From: Streptomyces albidochromogenes
GTDB lineage: Bacteria > Actinomycetota > Actinomycetes > Streptomycetales > Streptomycetaceae
Assembly (NCBI RefSeq): GCF_005981925.1
Contig: NZ_VBVX01000017.1
Span: 1-41,427 of the forward strand
DNA: 41,427 bases
Reading direction: 5' to 3'
The notes beneath the pieces are model-generated. The model was not told where the DNA came from. It worked only from the letters and a program-made list of their open reading frames with translations, and made no database searches. Shown here one piece after another: positions 1-8,760 of the stretch (position 1 is its first letter; each line of letters begins with the position of its first letter). Both the position numbers and the translations under genes were made by a program.

Positions 1-40
1 GTGGACGCATGGGGGCGTGCCTCGGGGGCAAGGTGGGGGC

Positions 41-415
41 ATGACGACGATGCTCGGTGCCTTTGTTCTCGGTACCCCCGATCCGCCCGCCCTGGCCGAT
101 TTCTACCGCGCCCTGCTGGGCTGGGAGGAAGTGGAGCGGGAGCCGGAGTGGGTCCGACTGCGGGCTCCCGAACAGGAGCGCCCCAGTCTCAGCTTCCAGA
201 TGGAAGCCGACCACACGCCCCCAGTGTGGCCGCAACGCCCGGGCACGCAGCAGATGCAGGCCCATGTGGACCTGCAGGTCGACGACTTGGATGCGGAGAC
301 CGAGCGGGCCTGCGCCTTGGGTGCGACGCTGGAGGAGCACCAGCCGCAGACGGATGTCCGGGTCCTCCGTGACCCTCACGGCCACTTGTTCTGCCTCTTC
401 CTCCCGGGCGCTTGA
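41..415 (+). CDS. VOC (glyoxalase/bleomycin-resistance fold) family protein
   Basis: A 124-residue single-unit VOC protein. The N-terminus reads as the first beta-alpha element of the fold, with FYRALLGW around residues 20-27. A second half with HVDLQVDDL is followed by the C-terminal strand DPHGHLFCLF, where metal ligands usually sit. The length matches the family's compact two-module members. I chose the ATG at 41 because a purine-rich ggtggggg lies just upstream; an in-frame ATG at 17 would only add eight Gly/Arg-rich residues. The substrate cannot be told from sequence, since members include metal-dependent lyases, dioxygenases and drug-sequestering proteins. It stands alone, and a GC-rich hairpin follows about 140 bases downstream. 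Confidence 0.85.
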   Translation: MTTMLGAFVLGTPDPPALADFYRALLGWEEVEREPEWVRLRAPEQERPSLSFQMEADHTPPVWPQRPGTQQMQAHVDLQVDDLDAETERACALGATLEEHQPQTDVRVLRDPHGHLFCLFLPGA

Positions 416-558
416 ACGGACCCCCCTTGCCGGATACGCCCAGCGCATGCTGATCTCGGACAGCCGCCCCCTCCGCCTGGCGCCGGCCCTGGCCGTCCGC
501 GACGGATGAGCGGTCGGGACGGGTCCCACAGTCCGGATGTTCCCGCGAACAAATGTGC

Positions 559-581
559 GGGGGCGGGGCAACCCCGCCCCC
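559..581 (+). terminator. Hairpin after the VOC gene
   Basis: Perfect 10-bp stem (gggggcgggg / ccccgccccc) with a 3-base loop. It lies between the VOC gene and the secreted FN3 protein. No U-tract follows, which is common for Streptomyces terminators. Confidence 0.6.
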
Positions 582-650
582 ACGTCATGAGTCACACAGG
601 CGTCTGACGTTTCGCGTGATCCGCTTTGGTCCGGAAGGGGCCTTTTCTCT

Positions 651-2708
651 GTGATGACTCGTACCCGACTGACGGCGCTGGCCGCTACAGCCGCCCTCGC
701 CGCCACCGGCGGCCTGATCACCGCCACCCCGGCCTCCGCGGCCGTCACCTGTACCTCTACCGTCTGGAAGGCGCAGTACTTCGGCAACCCCACCTTCAGC
801 GGCACGCCGAAGCTGACCGCCTGCGACTCCGCCATCAGCGAGAACTACGGGTCCGGTGACCCGGCCGGCGTCACGCTGCCCAAGGACAACTTCTCGGTCC
901 GCTGGTCCCTCACCCGCGACTTCGGCTCCGGCGGACCCTTCCGGCTCTCCGCCGCCACACAGGACGGCATGCGCGTCTACGTCGACGGCGAGCGGAAGGT
1001 CGACCTGTGGAAGAACGTCTCCACCACCGCCCGCAAGACCGTCGACCTGACCCTGTCGGCCGGCAAGCACACGATCCGCGTGGACTACGTCGCCTGGACC
1101 GGCGTCGCCAACGCCACCTTCACGTACACTCCGCGCACCGAGGCCGCCGTCGACACGGTCAAGCCGCTCGCCCCGGCCGGGCTGACCGCCGCGTACAGCA
1201 GGGACACCACGAAGACCACCCTGCGCTGGGCCGCGAACAAGGAGATGGATCTCGCCGGTTACCGCGTGTACCGCCGGCTAAGCACCACCGCGTGGGCGAA
1301 GGTCAGCGGCTCGTCGCCGCTCACCTCCCCGTCCTTCGTGGACGCGACGCCCGCCACGGGCCAGACGTTCCTGTACGAGGTCCGCGCCGTCGACAAGGCC
1401 GGCCGCGAGTCCGCGGGCAGCGTCGACGTCACCGCCGCGACCGTGGACCGCACCGGTCCTGCGGCGCCGACGGGGATCACGGTCCAGGGTGACTCGTACA
1501 TCAACACCCTGCGCTGGGACGATGTCGCCGACGCCGACCGTTACGAGGTCCACGCGTCCGACACGGACACCGGCCCGTTCACGCTGCTCGGCAGCACCAG
1601 CGGGGCGATGTACGAGGACCGGACCGCGCCGGTGAACAAGAACCGGTACTACCAGGTCCGCGCGTTCGACGAGCTGGGCAACGCGGGCGCGTTCTCCGCC
1701 ACGGCGACCGGCGACGGCGTCGACCGGACCCCGCCGGAGGCCCCGACCCACATCACCGCGTCCGCCGACGTGGGCACCACGCGGATCTACTGGAACATGC
1801 CGGGCGAGTTCTTCCAGGACCACGACAACGGCGGCCACTTCCGCGTCTACCGTTCCCCGGGCACCACGTTCGACCCGGACCGGCTCACCCGCGTGACGTG
1901 CACGGAGTACAACGTCCAGGGCTCCGACCCGATGGAGGGCCAGTGCGGGGACACCGGCATGGACCGGGGCGCGCACTACACCTACGCGGTCACCGCGGTC
2001 GACGCGGCCGGCAACGAGTCCGAGTACTCCGGTCCGGTCACCGTCCGCACCGGCGACCGGGTGGCACCCGCCCCGGTCACCGGCGTGAAGGCCACCCCGC
2101 GCAAGGACGGCGTGCTGGTGAGCTGGGCCGCCTCGACGGAGGACGACATCGAGCAGTACTACGTCTGGACCGGCGTCCGGGAGGACGACGGCACGATCAA
2201 GTGGCGCGGCTACGACTGCCGGGAGGGCGTGAGCGACCCGCTCGCCGTCCTCTGCGGCGGCCTGCCGGACGGTGAGACGTACGTCTACGCGGTCGTCGCC
2301 AAGGACCGTTGGGGCAACGGGTTGCAGCCGGGCGGCCCAGGCGTCACCCACGTGTCTGCCACCGAGCTCGACGTCCGGCCGTCCGTGCCGGTCCACCGCG
2401 ACTGGCCGTTCGGCCTCGTGTCCCACGACACGGTGACGAGCGGCGGCTACGGGCCCACGGCCAACTGGAGGTGCGAGAGCGCCACGCTGTGCCCGCCGGT
2501 CACGGGCTACCGGGTCAACCGGTGGAACCCGGCGACCGAGGCGTACGAGCCCCTGCACGACGGCCTGCTCGCGCCGGGGACGCGCACCTACACGGATGGC
2601 ACCGCGGCCCGGGGTGACACCTACTTCTACACGCTGGAGGCCCTGCGGGCCGACGGCAGCGTGGCGGGCGTCTACGACTGGTCCACCGTCGTCCAGGACC
2701 GCGTCTGA
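651..2708 (+). CDS. Secreted PA14 domain protein with five fibronectin type III modules
   Basis: A 685-residue exported protein. A Sec signal peptide occupies residues 1-31 (MMTRTRL, then an Ala/Leu-rich core ending ASA-A). Residues about 32-168 form a PA14-like beta-barrel, with WKAQYF and FSVRW motifs, GMRVYVDGERKVDLW and AGKHTIRVDY. Five FN3-like repeats follow, starting near KPLAPAGLTA, DRTGPAAPTG, DRTPPEAPTH, DRVAPAPVTG and the last ~110 residues. Several contain the hallmark Y-x-V-x-A-x-D-x-x-G-N/R-E-S. There is no LPXTG or transmembrane tail, so it is probably released or bound non-covalently to the wall or a glycan. PA14 modules usually bind carbohydrate; no catalytic domain is present. 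GTG 651 lies about 10 bases after GGAAGGGG; ATG 654 is the alternative start. Confidence 0.9.
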   Translation: MMTRTRLTALAATAALAATGGLITATPASAAVTCTSTVWKAQYFGNPTFSGTPKLTACDSAISENYGSGDPAGVTLPKDNFSVRWSLTRDFGSGGPFRLSAATQDGMRVYVDGERKVDLWKNVSTTARKTVDLTLSAGKHTIRVDYVAWTGVANATFTYTPRTEAAVDTVKPLAPAGLTAAYSRDTTKTTLRWAANKEMDLAGYRVYRRLSTTAWAKVSGSSPLTSPSFVDATPATGQTFLYEVRAVDKAGRESAGSVDVTAATVDRTGPAAPTGITVQGDSYINTLRWDDVADADRYEVHASDTDTGPFTLLGSTSGAMYEDRTAPVNKNRYYQVRAFDELGNAGAFSATATGDGVDRTPPEAPTHITASADVGTTRIYWNMPGEFFQDHDNGGHFRVYRSPGTTFDPDRLTRVTCTEYNVQGSDPMEGQCGDTGMDRGAHYTYAVTAVDAAGNESEYSGPVTVRTGDRVAPAPVTGVKATPRKDGVLVSWAASTEDDIEQYYVWTGVREDDGTIKWRGYDCREGVSDPLAVLCGGLPDGETYVYAVVAKDRWGNGLQPGGPGVTHVSATELDVRPSVPVHRDWPFGLVSHDTVTSGGYGPTANWRCESATLCPPVTGYRVNRWNPATEAYEPLHDGLLAPGTRTYTDGTAARGDTYFYTLEALRADGSVAGVYDWSTVVQDRV

Positions 2709-2743
2709 GCCGACCGGTCCGACGGGAACGCCTGACGGCGCCC

Positions 2744-2776
2744 AAGCGGCCGCCTCCTCCGGGGAGGCGGCCGCTT
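2744..2776 (+). terminator. Strong hairpin terminator after the FN3 protein
   Basis: Perfect 14-bp inverted repeat (aagcggccgcctcc / ggaggcggccgctt) with a 5-base loop, beginning 35 bases after the stop codon. Confidence 0.85.
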
Positions 2777-3029
2777 CCACGCCGGCGGGACCGACGGGCG
2801 GCGGACCGGTGTCGCCCGTGCCGCCGGTGCCCGCGCACCACTGTGTCTGCCGGAACACGCGAACTCGGCTTCGGACACATTTGGCTGGGACGCTCCGTCG
2901 GCCCGGTGCGGCGGGTGATGACCCGGGATCCCGTCGGACAGGGACGAACGCGATGCACTGGGTGATCGATCAGACCCTCAAGCCAACTCGCCCCCGTCGA
3001 CGGGATTCGGGCCGGTCAGGCCGGTCCGG

Positions 3030-3911
3030 TCACGGCCGGGGGGCCGGGGCCGGCAGTGTGGCGAGTTCGCCCAGAACGCCGGCAGCCGGCGCGGGGTCGG
3101 CCAGCCACTTCAGGTGACTGCCCTCCAGTGTGCGGACGTCGTACGGGTTGTCGGGCGTCAGTTCGTTGCCCTCGCGGATCAGGCGGTCCTGGAGGGCGAG
3201 AGGCAGGCTCGTGTCGTGGGCCAGGCGGATGTAGGTCTTGGGGATGCGGCCCCAGGTCGCGGCCTGCGCCCGGTCGGCGGAGGTGCCGGCGTCCAGGTTC
3301 TCGTCGGGCTGGAAGGTGTTCAGGAAGGTGAGGAACTGCTCGTCGGTGCCGTCCGCGAAGAAGGCCGCCTTGAACGCCGCGAGCGAGTCCGCGTTCGCGG
3401 TGCGGAAGTTGACGCGGAGGAGGCCGAGGTCGGCGGGGTTCCCGGCCAGCGCCGAAGCGAAGGCGGCGGGGTCGACCGTGGCCATCTCCGGCTCGCCGTA
3501 GTAGCCGTTGATGTCGAGGTGGACCGGGCACCAGGCCGAGACGTAGACGACGCGGTCGATCAGGTCCGGGCGGGCGTTGGCCGCCGCGGTGGCCGTGACG
3601 CCGCCGCGGCTGTGGGCGACGAGGATCACGGGGCCGTTCCGCTTGGCCCGCTCGAGTATCCCGATGAGGTGCGCGGCGTTGTCGGCGAGCGTGACGCCCT
3701 TGATCGAGCCGGGCGCGGTGGCGAGCCCATCGGGGTCCTGCGGTGCCTGGTAGGCGCGGGTGAAGGTCGCCTGGAACCCGTGACCGGGCAGATCGACGGC
3801 GACCGAACGGTGCCCGAGGAGGCCGAGTTCGGCCTGCAGCGGTGCGAAGGAGAAGGAGTTCGCGAAGGCTCCGTGTACGAGTACGAACGTGGGTTGCATG
3901 GGTGTGCTCAC
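3030..3911 (-). CDS. Alpha/beta hydrolase (serine hydrolase)
   Basis: A 293-residue cytosolic alpha/beta hydrolase. The oxyanion-side motif VLVHGAF lies near residues 10-16, the strand-4 region VDLPGHG near 39-45, the nucleophile elbow AHSRGG near 99-104 (Ser101), and a C-terminal LEGSHLKW supplies the likely catalytic His. The family includes esterases, lactonases and haloalkane-dehalogenase-like enzymes; the substrate is not predictable. The GTG at 3911 overlaps the stop codon of the upstream glycosyltransferase-methyltransferase gene in a GTGA configuration, which argues for translational coupling. The in-frame ATG at 3899 is an alternative start. The coupling suggests it acts on the product or precursor of the upstream fusion enzyme, for example as an esterase or lactonase tailoring step. 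Confidence 0.9.
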   Translation of the reverse strand: MSTPMQPTFVLVHGAFANSFSFAPLQAELGLLGHRSVAVDLPGHGFQATFTRAYQAPQDPDGLATAPGSIKGVTLADNAAHLIGILERAKRNGPVILVAHSRGGVTATAAANARPDLIDRVVYVSAWCPVHLDINGYYGEPEMATVDPAAFASALAGNPADLGLLRVNFRTANADSLAAFKAAFFADGTDEQFLTFLNTFQPDENLDAGTSADRAQAATWGRIPKTYIRLAHDTSLPLALQDRLIREGNELTPDNPYDVRTLEGSHLKWLADPAPAAGVLGELATLPAPAPRP

Positions 3912-5881
3912 TTTTCCGTCGTGTCGGGTGTTCGGCGCAGGACCAGGCAGAGGAATCCGAAGCTGTCCCGGTATCCGTGCAGCCACTGTGAACGTGCGGC
4001 GGTGGCCGCTTTCAGCGCCTGGGTGCCGGCCGGATCGGCGGGGTGGTCGAGTGCCCAGGAGGCCAGGGAGCCCCAGCAGGCCCACTCGTAGGCGTCCAGC
4101 TCGCTGCGGGTGCTGACATGGCCGTGGACGGGGGTCCATCCGTCGGCGACGACGTGGTCCACCGTGGTCGCCAGATCGGCGAGGTCACCGAACGCCTCGA
4201 CGGCCGCGGCTGACGGGTCGCGGTCCCAGAACGACTCACCGATCAGGACGCGGCCTCCGGGGGCCAGGTGCTCGCGGGCCGCCGCGAGGGTGGGGAGAAG
4301 ACCGCCGAAGGCATGCGTGGCGCCGACGCTGATCACCAGGTCGAAGGGCTGCGGCGATGTGAAGTCGGCGGCTTCCCGGTGGTGGAGCACCATACGGCCC
4401 TCGACCCCGAGTGCGCTCGCCGTCCGTCGGGCCTGCCGCAGGGCGACCTCGGAGACGTCGACGCCCTCAGCGTGCAGGCGGGGGCGCGTCGCGAGGGCAC
4501 GCAGAAGCCATTCCGCCGTACCGCATCCGAGGTCGAGGACCCGCTCGTCGCCCCGCGGGAGGCCGTGTCCGAGCAGCCGGCCGACCGACTCGTCGTCGAG
4601 CGGAGCCTTGATCGGGTGATCGGCATGCGCGATGCCGGAGATCTCTTCACGACTCAGTGGCGCGGAGTTCGCCGTGTCGAGGAGCATCTTCGCGGCCACC
4701 GCGGCCCCGTCCGGACGGATCGTCCCGGCGACGGCCTTGGCCCGTGCTTCCGTCTCGGGGGCCAGGGCCGTCCGGAGAGCGGCCGACAGAGAGGCGAGGG
4801 TCGGGTTCGGACCGTCGTGAGCCGCGCCGATGCCCAGGTCGGCGACCCGAGCGGCCCAGTGGGGCTGATCCACGAACTGGGGAACCACCACTTGGGGGGC
4901 GCCGGCCCGGGCGGCCGTCGTCGTCGTGCCCGCGCCGCCGTGATGGACGACCGCGGCCACCCGGCGGAACAGCGCCTGGTGGTTGACGTCACCGACGGCG
5001 AAGCAGTCGTCCGCGTCGTCGACCACACCCAGGTCGGCCCAGCCACGCGAGACGAGTACGCGCCGGCCCTGGGCGCGAACCGCTTCGACGGTGACGCGGG
5101 CGACGTCCGTCGCGGTGCGCATGGGCATGCTGCCGAAGCCCACGTACACGGGCGGTGTCCCGGCGTCCAGGAACTGCTCCAGGTCGTCCGGCAGCGGGCG
5201 TACGTCGGGCAGGATCCACGCGCCGGTCTGCACGAGGTGCAGGTCCGTCAGGCCCTGCCACGGCCCCAGAACCGGATCCGCCGCCAGCCACGGCCGGTCG
5301 CCGAAGACATGGTCGCGAACGTTGTCCACCGGCGGCAGCCCGATCTCCGCCCGGTGGCTGTTCAGCGGCCCGAGGTACAGCGCGTTCACCTTCCGCACGT
5401 CCACGTCCCACAGGGCCCGGCTGTCGGACATGTCGATCGCGTCGGTCGACAGCGGTGGGCCCGGTCGCGGCGACGGCGAGAAGTGCGCCGACGGCATCTC
5501 GAAGGGGTGGAAGCAGGCGTATACGTAGCGGATTCCCAGCTTCTCGGCCACCGACCGCGCGCCGGCCGGCATCAGGCCGCTCGCCACCAGCACGTCGCAC
5601 CCCTCGGCGGCTGCGGCGACCGTGTGGAAGTGCTCCGCGACCAGCTCGGCGGCGAACTCGGTGGCGAAGCCGGGTGACGGCGGCGCGCCGGTCACCAAAG
5701 GGCGCACCGGCCGGCCGAACGGCACGTGCTCCACACCTGCACCGGCCAGGAGGTGGGCGAACTCCTCGTCCGGAGGCGCGCACACGCGCACGTCCGCGCC
5801 GAGGTCCCGCAGCTGTGCCGCGAGGGCGGCCAGCGGCATGATGTCGCCTCGTGACCCGTAGGTCATGATCAGCGCACGCAT
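3908..5881 (-). CDS. Glycosyltransferase (GT1/GT28-like)-class I methyltransferase fusion protein
   Basis: A 657-residue two-enzyme protein. Residues 1-405 are a GT-B fold natural-product glycosyltransferase. The N-terminal YGSRGDIMPLAALA is the acceptor-side Rossmann signature, PVYVGFGSM lies at 244-252, and the donor-binding HHGGAGTT lies at 313-320 with PQFVDQPHWA shortly after. Residues about 411-650 are a complete SAM-dependent methyltransferase with motif I LDLGCGTAEW at 449-458, an acidic residue after strand 2 (EGVDVSE), FDLVISVGATHAF, and APGGRVLIGE. The two halves are joined by only a few residues, in one frame with uniform codon use. Both kinds of domain normally occur as separate proteins of about 400 and 250 residues. 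The likely role is sugar transfer plus methylation of a small molecule. It is coupled to the downstream hydrolase. The upstream gap holds two hairpins. Confidence 0.92.
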   Translation of the reverse strand: MRALIMTYGSRGDIMPLAALAAQLRDLGADVRVCAPPDEEFAHLLAGAGVEHVPFGRPVRPLVTGAPPSPGFATEFAAELVAEHFHTVAAAAEGCDVLVASGLMPAGARSVAEKLGIRYVYACFHPFEMPSAHFSPSPRPGPPLSTDAIDMSDSRALWDVDVRKVNALYLGPLNSHRAEIGLPPVDNVRDHVFGDRPWLAADPVLGPWQGLTDLHLVQTGAWILPDVRPLPDDLEQFLDAGTPPVYVGFGSMPMRTATDVARVTVEAVRAQGRRVLVSRGWADLGVVDDADDCFAVGDVNHQALFRRVAAVVHHGGAGTTTTAARAGAPQVVVPQFVDQPHWAARVADLGIGAAHDGPNPTLASLSAALRTALAPETEARAKAVAGTIRPDGAAVAAKMLLDTANSAPLSREEISGIAHADHPIKAPLDDESVGRLLGHGLPRGDERVLDLGCGTAEWLLRALATRPRLHAEGVDVSEVALRQARRTASALGVEGRMVLHHREAADFTSPQPFDLVISVGATHAFGGLLPTLAAAREHLAPGGRVLIGESFWDRDPSAAAVEAFGDLADLATTVDHVVADGWTPVHGHVSTRSELDAYEWACWGSLASWALDHPADPAGTQALKAATAARSQWLHGYRDSFGFLCLVLRRTPDTTEK

Positions 5882-5904
5882 TTCGTCGTTCTCGTTTCTG
5901 TGGT

Positions 5905-5958
5905 CGCCGGCCTTGGCCGGCGGGTGGTGCGGTACGGCTCCGGATCGGCCGGAGCCGT
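5905..5958 (-). terminator. Two consecutive hairpins between the VOC-cupin and GT-MT genes
   Basis: Hairpin 1 spans 5934-5958 with 10-bp arms (acggctccgg / ccggagccgt) and a 5-base spacer. Hairpin 2 spans 5905-5922 with 8-bp arms (cgccggcc / ggccggcg) and a 2-base loop. Both lie in the 108-base gap downstream of the VOC-cupin stop codon and just ahead of the GT-MT start. They can act as terminator or attenuator for the minus-strand transcript. Confidence 0.6.
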
Positions 5959-5989
5959 CGGGGGACGAGCGAATGTACGGCGGTCGTTG

Positions 5990-6772
5990 TCACCGCGCCC
6001 AGGGAAGTTCGCGGGTGCCTTCGGTGTCGGGCACCGAGGCGACTCCGTCGGCTCGCATCGCGACATGCGCCTCGGCCCGCTCCGGAGCGTGGATACGGCG
6101 GACGACGGCCGGCGGCAGGATCAGGCTCTGGCCGGCCAGGACCTTCTCGGTGCGGCCGTCACAGGTCACTTCCAAGGCGCCCGCCGTGACCGTCCAGACC
6201 TGCTCGCGGCTGATGGAATGCTCGGGTCCGGTCGCGCCGGCGTCCATAGCGACCGTCCAGGTACTGAGCTCGGCACTGCCGCGGCTGGGGGCCGCGAGGC
6301 GTGTCATGGTGGCGTTCGGGGAGAGGGTGGCGTCGTCAGCCGAAGGAGTGACGACCCGTACGGCGGTGGCTTCGACCCCGTCCGTGCCGCTGTCCGGGAC
6401 GGCCCATTCGACGAGCTGGACGACGACACCGTTGGGGTCGGTCAGCTGGAACAGGCGCTCGCCCCAGGGCTCTTCCCGCAGCGGCATGGTGATGGGGGCG
6501 CCGGCGGCACGCAGCCGTGCCTCCTCCGCGGCGAGGCCGCTGACCGTGAGCGCGACGATCAGCCCGCCCGCCTCCCGGTCTCGCTGCTCGGCGGGCAGGA
6601 CCTGGGTCCCCTTGCGGAGCAGGACGATGTCGACGCCGGCGTCCTGGCGGGTCAGCGAACAGAAGCCGTCGTCGGCCATGGCCACTGCGTAGCCGAGGTG
6701 GGTGAGGAAGAAGTCGCGGGAGGCGTCGACGTCGGCGACGGTCAGGGAAAGGGTGGACGCGGACACGTGCAT
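5990..6772 (-). CDS. VOC domain-cupin domain fusion protein
   Basis: 260 residues. Residues 1-125 form a VOC unit (LSLTVADVDASRDFFLTHLGYAV at the N-terminus; LFQLTDPNGVVVQLVEW as the closing strand). Residues about 150-255 form a cupin (TWTVAMDAGATGPEHSISREQVWTVTAGALEV, then AGQSLILPPAVVRRIHAP). The cupin lacks the usual paired HxH but keeps the G(x)5-H spacing around GPEH. The start at 6772 is preceded by GAGGAG with ideal spacing; upstream in-frame codons are not coding-like. The two modules could form one two-metal enzyme or a sensor and a catalyst for the same ligand. It lies upstream of the GT-MT and hydrolase genes on the same strand and may belong with them, although hairpins separate it from GT-MT. 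Confidence 0.88.
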   Translation of the reverse strand: MHVSASTLSLTVADVDASRDFFLTHLGYAVAMADDGFCSLTRQDAGVDIVLLRKGTQVLPAEQRDREAGGLIVALTVSGLAAEEARLRAAGAPITMPLREEPWGERLFQLTDPNGVVVQLVEWAVPDSGTDGVEATAVRVVTPSADDATLSPNATMTRLAAPSRGSAELSTWTVAMDAGATGPEHSISREQVWTVTAGALEVTCDGRTEKVLAGQSLILPPAVVRRIHAPERAEAHVAMRADGVASVPDTEGTRELPWAR

Positions 6773-7009
6773 GGCAGCTCCTCGGAGAGTGTTCGTGGTG
6801 GGTGGAGGCGGAGACGTCGGCGGGTTGCTCAGTGCGTACTGCTTCGGAGGCGTGCGGGCCGGCAGCGCACCGCGGAAGGGGAGGAAGCCGTACGGGTCGA
6901 AGCGTCCGGGCCCAGCGGTGCGTGGCGTCACATGGCGGCAGTGGTTCGGCCGGCTCTCCTGAGGTCTGCGCGCCTTCGCCGGTCCGCAAGCGAGTGCGGG
7001 CGCGGGGGA

Positions 7010-8023
7010 TCAGGCCGAGGGCAGGTCGAGCCGGAACTCGAGGGTGCGCCGGTAGGAGCGGAACCCCAGACGGTGGTTGACGGCCAGCATGTGGACGTTG
7101 TCCTCGGCGTTGTCCGTCTCGATCTCGACGACGTCGGGATGTTCGGCGCGCAGGCGCCGCACCATGGCGGTCTTGACCCACAGCCCCAGGCCGTGACCGC
7201 GATGGGCGGGCACGACCGCCGTGTCGTACTGCTGGGCACGCGGCCCGGACCCCTGAGGGAGCAGGACTTCGGTGTAGCCGGCCATGGTGCCGTCGGCGTG
7301 GACCGCGGCGAGGGTCAGCAGGGTGTCGCCGCGGTCGGCGACCACCTTGGCCATGGCGCGCACGCGGTCCGCGTCCCAGGCCACGCTGCCGTAGTCCATG
7401 TCACCGACGGGCATGTCGTTCATGGCGGTCTTGGCCGAGGCGAAGGCGTCGGCGTACTCGTCGGGAACCGTGCCGGTCCAGCCGGCCCGCCGGTAACCAG
7501 GAGGCGCGGCATCAGCGGTGACTGGCAGGTCCGCATCGGGCAGCTCGTCGAGGCGGAGCAGGAGATGATCGAGGGCGAGCGCCCGGCTGAATCCCCGCCG
7601 TTCGCTGAAGGCCTCACCCGGGCCGTCGGCCGCGGCTGCGGCGATGAGGCTGCGCCGGTTCTCGGCGTGACAGGCCGCCACGACCTGCGACAGCAGGAGG
7701 GAGCCGATTCCCAGGCGCCGGTGCGCGGGGTCGACGTGCAGTTCCAGTTCGGACAGGTGCTCCTGGCCCTGGGACGTGAACACCCGCAGGCCGGCAACTC
7801 CTACGGGTTCCCCGTCCGGCCCCGTGGCCAGCCAGCTCAGCCGGTGGCTGCCCAGCGCGGGCTGGGTGAGCCGGGCGTGGACCTGTGCGGGGTCCGGGGC
7901 CGGTACGCCGGGAAGGTCATGGGCCATCGAGGCTGCGACGACCTGATGCCATGCGGCGGCCTCGGCGATCGAGGCGTGCGGCAGCGGAGTGAGATGTACG
8001 GAGGCAGACGTGTATGAAGGCAA
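7010..8023 (-). CDS. Tandem GNAT-fold N-acetyltransferase
   Basis: About 337 residues containing two GNAT repeats. The first has LELHVDPAHRRLGIGSLLL, a complete motif A acetyl-CoA site. The second has QYDTAVVPAHRGHGLGLWVKTAMV and ends with NVHMLAVNHRLGFRSY, the classic motif B. I placed the start at TTG 8023, preceded by GAAAG seven bases upstream. A longer reading from TTG 8092 is open but lacks a ribosome-binding site. Acceptors of such two-domain GNATs range from aminoglycosides and mycothiol precursors to small peptides, and none can be assigned here. The gap to the VOC-cupin start is 237 bases. Confidence 0.88.
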   Translation of the reverse strand: MPSYTSASVHLTPLPHASIAEAAAWHQVVAASMAHDLPGVPAPDPAQVHARLTQPALGSHRLSWLATGPDGEPVGVAGLRVFTSQGQEHLSELELHVDPAHRRLGIGSLLLSQVVAACHAENRRSLIAAAAADGPGEAFSERRGFSRALALDHLLLRLDELPDADLPVTADAAPPGYRRAGWTGTVPDEYADAFASAKTAMNDMPVGDMDYGSVAWDADRVRAMAKVVADRGDTLLTLAAVHADGTMAGYTEVLLPQGSGPRAQQYDTAVVPAHRGHGLGLWVKTAMVRRLRAEHPDVVEIETDNAEDNVHMLAVNHRLGFRSYRRTLEFRLDLPSA

Positions 8024-8760
8024 GATGAGACTTTCGTGGTCGAGTTGGTCCTGCTTCGAGAGCAGGACGAGGTCGTGATCGTGCGCCGTCAATGCCGGAG
8101 AAGGCTGGCGGCTGCCGTGGTCGCGTCAGCGCGCGGTGCGCGGACCCCAGCGGTCGGGGGCGCTGTCCTCCGCGATCCACCGGACGGTGCGGTCGGCGCA
8201 ACGGAGCTGCGGGCAGCCGGGCGAGGAGCCTCGCCACCCCCGGTCCGTCGAAGCCCTCCCCGGGCGCGGCGTCATGTGCGGTGCTACGCGAGCATCTGCC
8301 GCATGCCAACCCAGTAACTCCAAAGGCAAGCGGCCCGAAACGCACCACACACTCCCGCGCACGCGCACCCACCCCCCGGCCCTGGTCATCCCCTGCAGCA
8401 CAGCACGCGAAACGAGGCGCGACAATCACTCGGAGCAGGAGGTCGTGCCCTGCTCTTCCCAACGGTGCCGTCACGCCGTTTCGACGCTTGATTAGACATC
8501 GTGTGGCTGCGGTCGCGGTGTGCACGGTGTGCGGAGTGCCTTCGCATTCTGTGCAGGCGGCTTGACCGCAACGCATGGATCCGGCCGGTGGGCCGCAGGG
8601 CGCCGGCCCGGAGGCACGGCAACTCCAGTGGCCTCGATGGTGCAGCAGCCGCATCAGCGACGCGCGAAGGTTCGTCTCCGAGGCTCGAAGCCCAGATTCG
8701 GATCATGAGATGATCTGGCCGGGCTGGCTTGTTCTTGGCGTGACGCGTATCGGGGGTTCT
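8024..8760. other. Long divergent intergenic region without a convincing gene
   Basis: About 740 bases between the GNAT and AraC genes, which point away from each other. Several open frames cross it, but none has a start with a ribosome-binding site, a recognisable motif or consistent codon use. A minus-strand reading near 8126-8260 (ending RTVRWIAEDSAPDRWGP) looks like a possible gene tail and may be a remnant. The AraC-proximal end holds a dyad at 8701-8715. Confidence 0.5.
8701..8715. promoter_or_regulatory. Inverted repeat upstream of the AraC gene
   Basis: Perfect dyad GATCAT-gag-ATGATC, 46 bases upstream of the chosen GTG start of the AraC-family regulator. It is AT-richer than its surroundings and is a candidate autoregulatory operator. 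Confidence 0.4.

Noticed and set aside
1278..2858. A 526-codon antisense frame
   Set aside because: It is the antisense of the secreted FN3 gene, Val/Gly/Arg/Ala-rich, with no domain.
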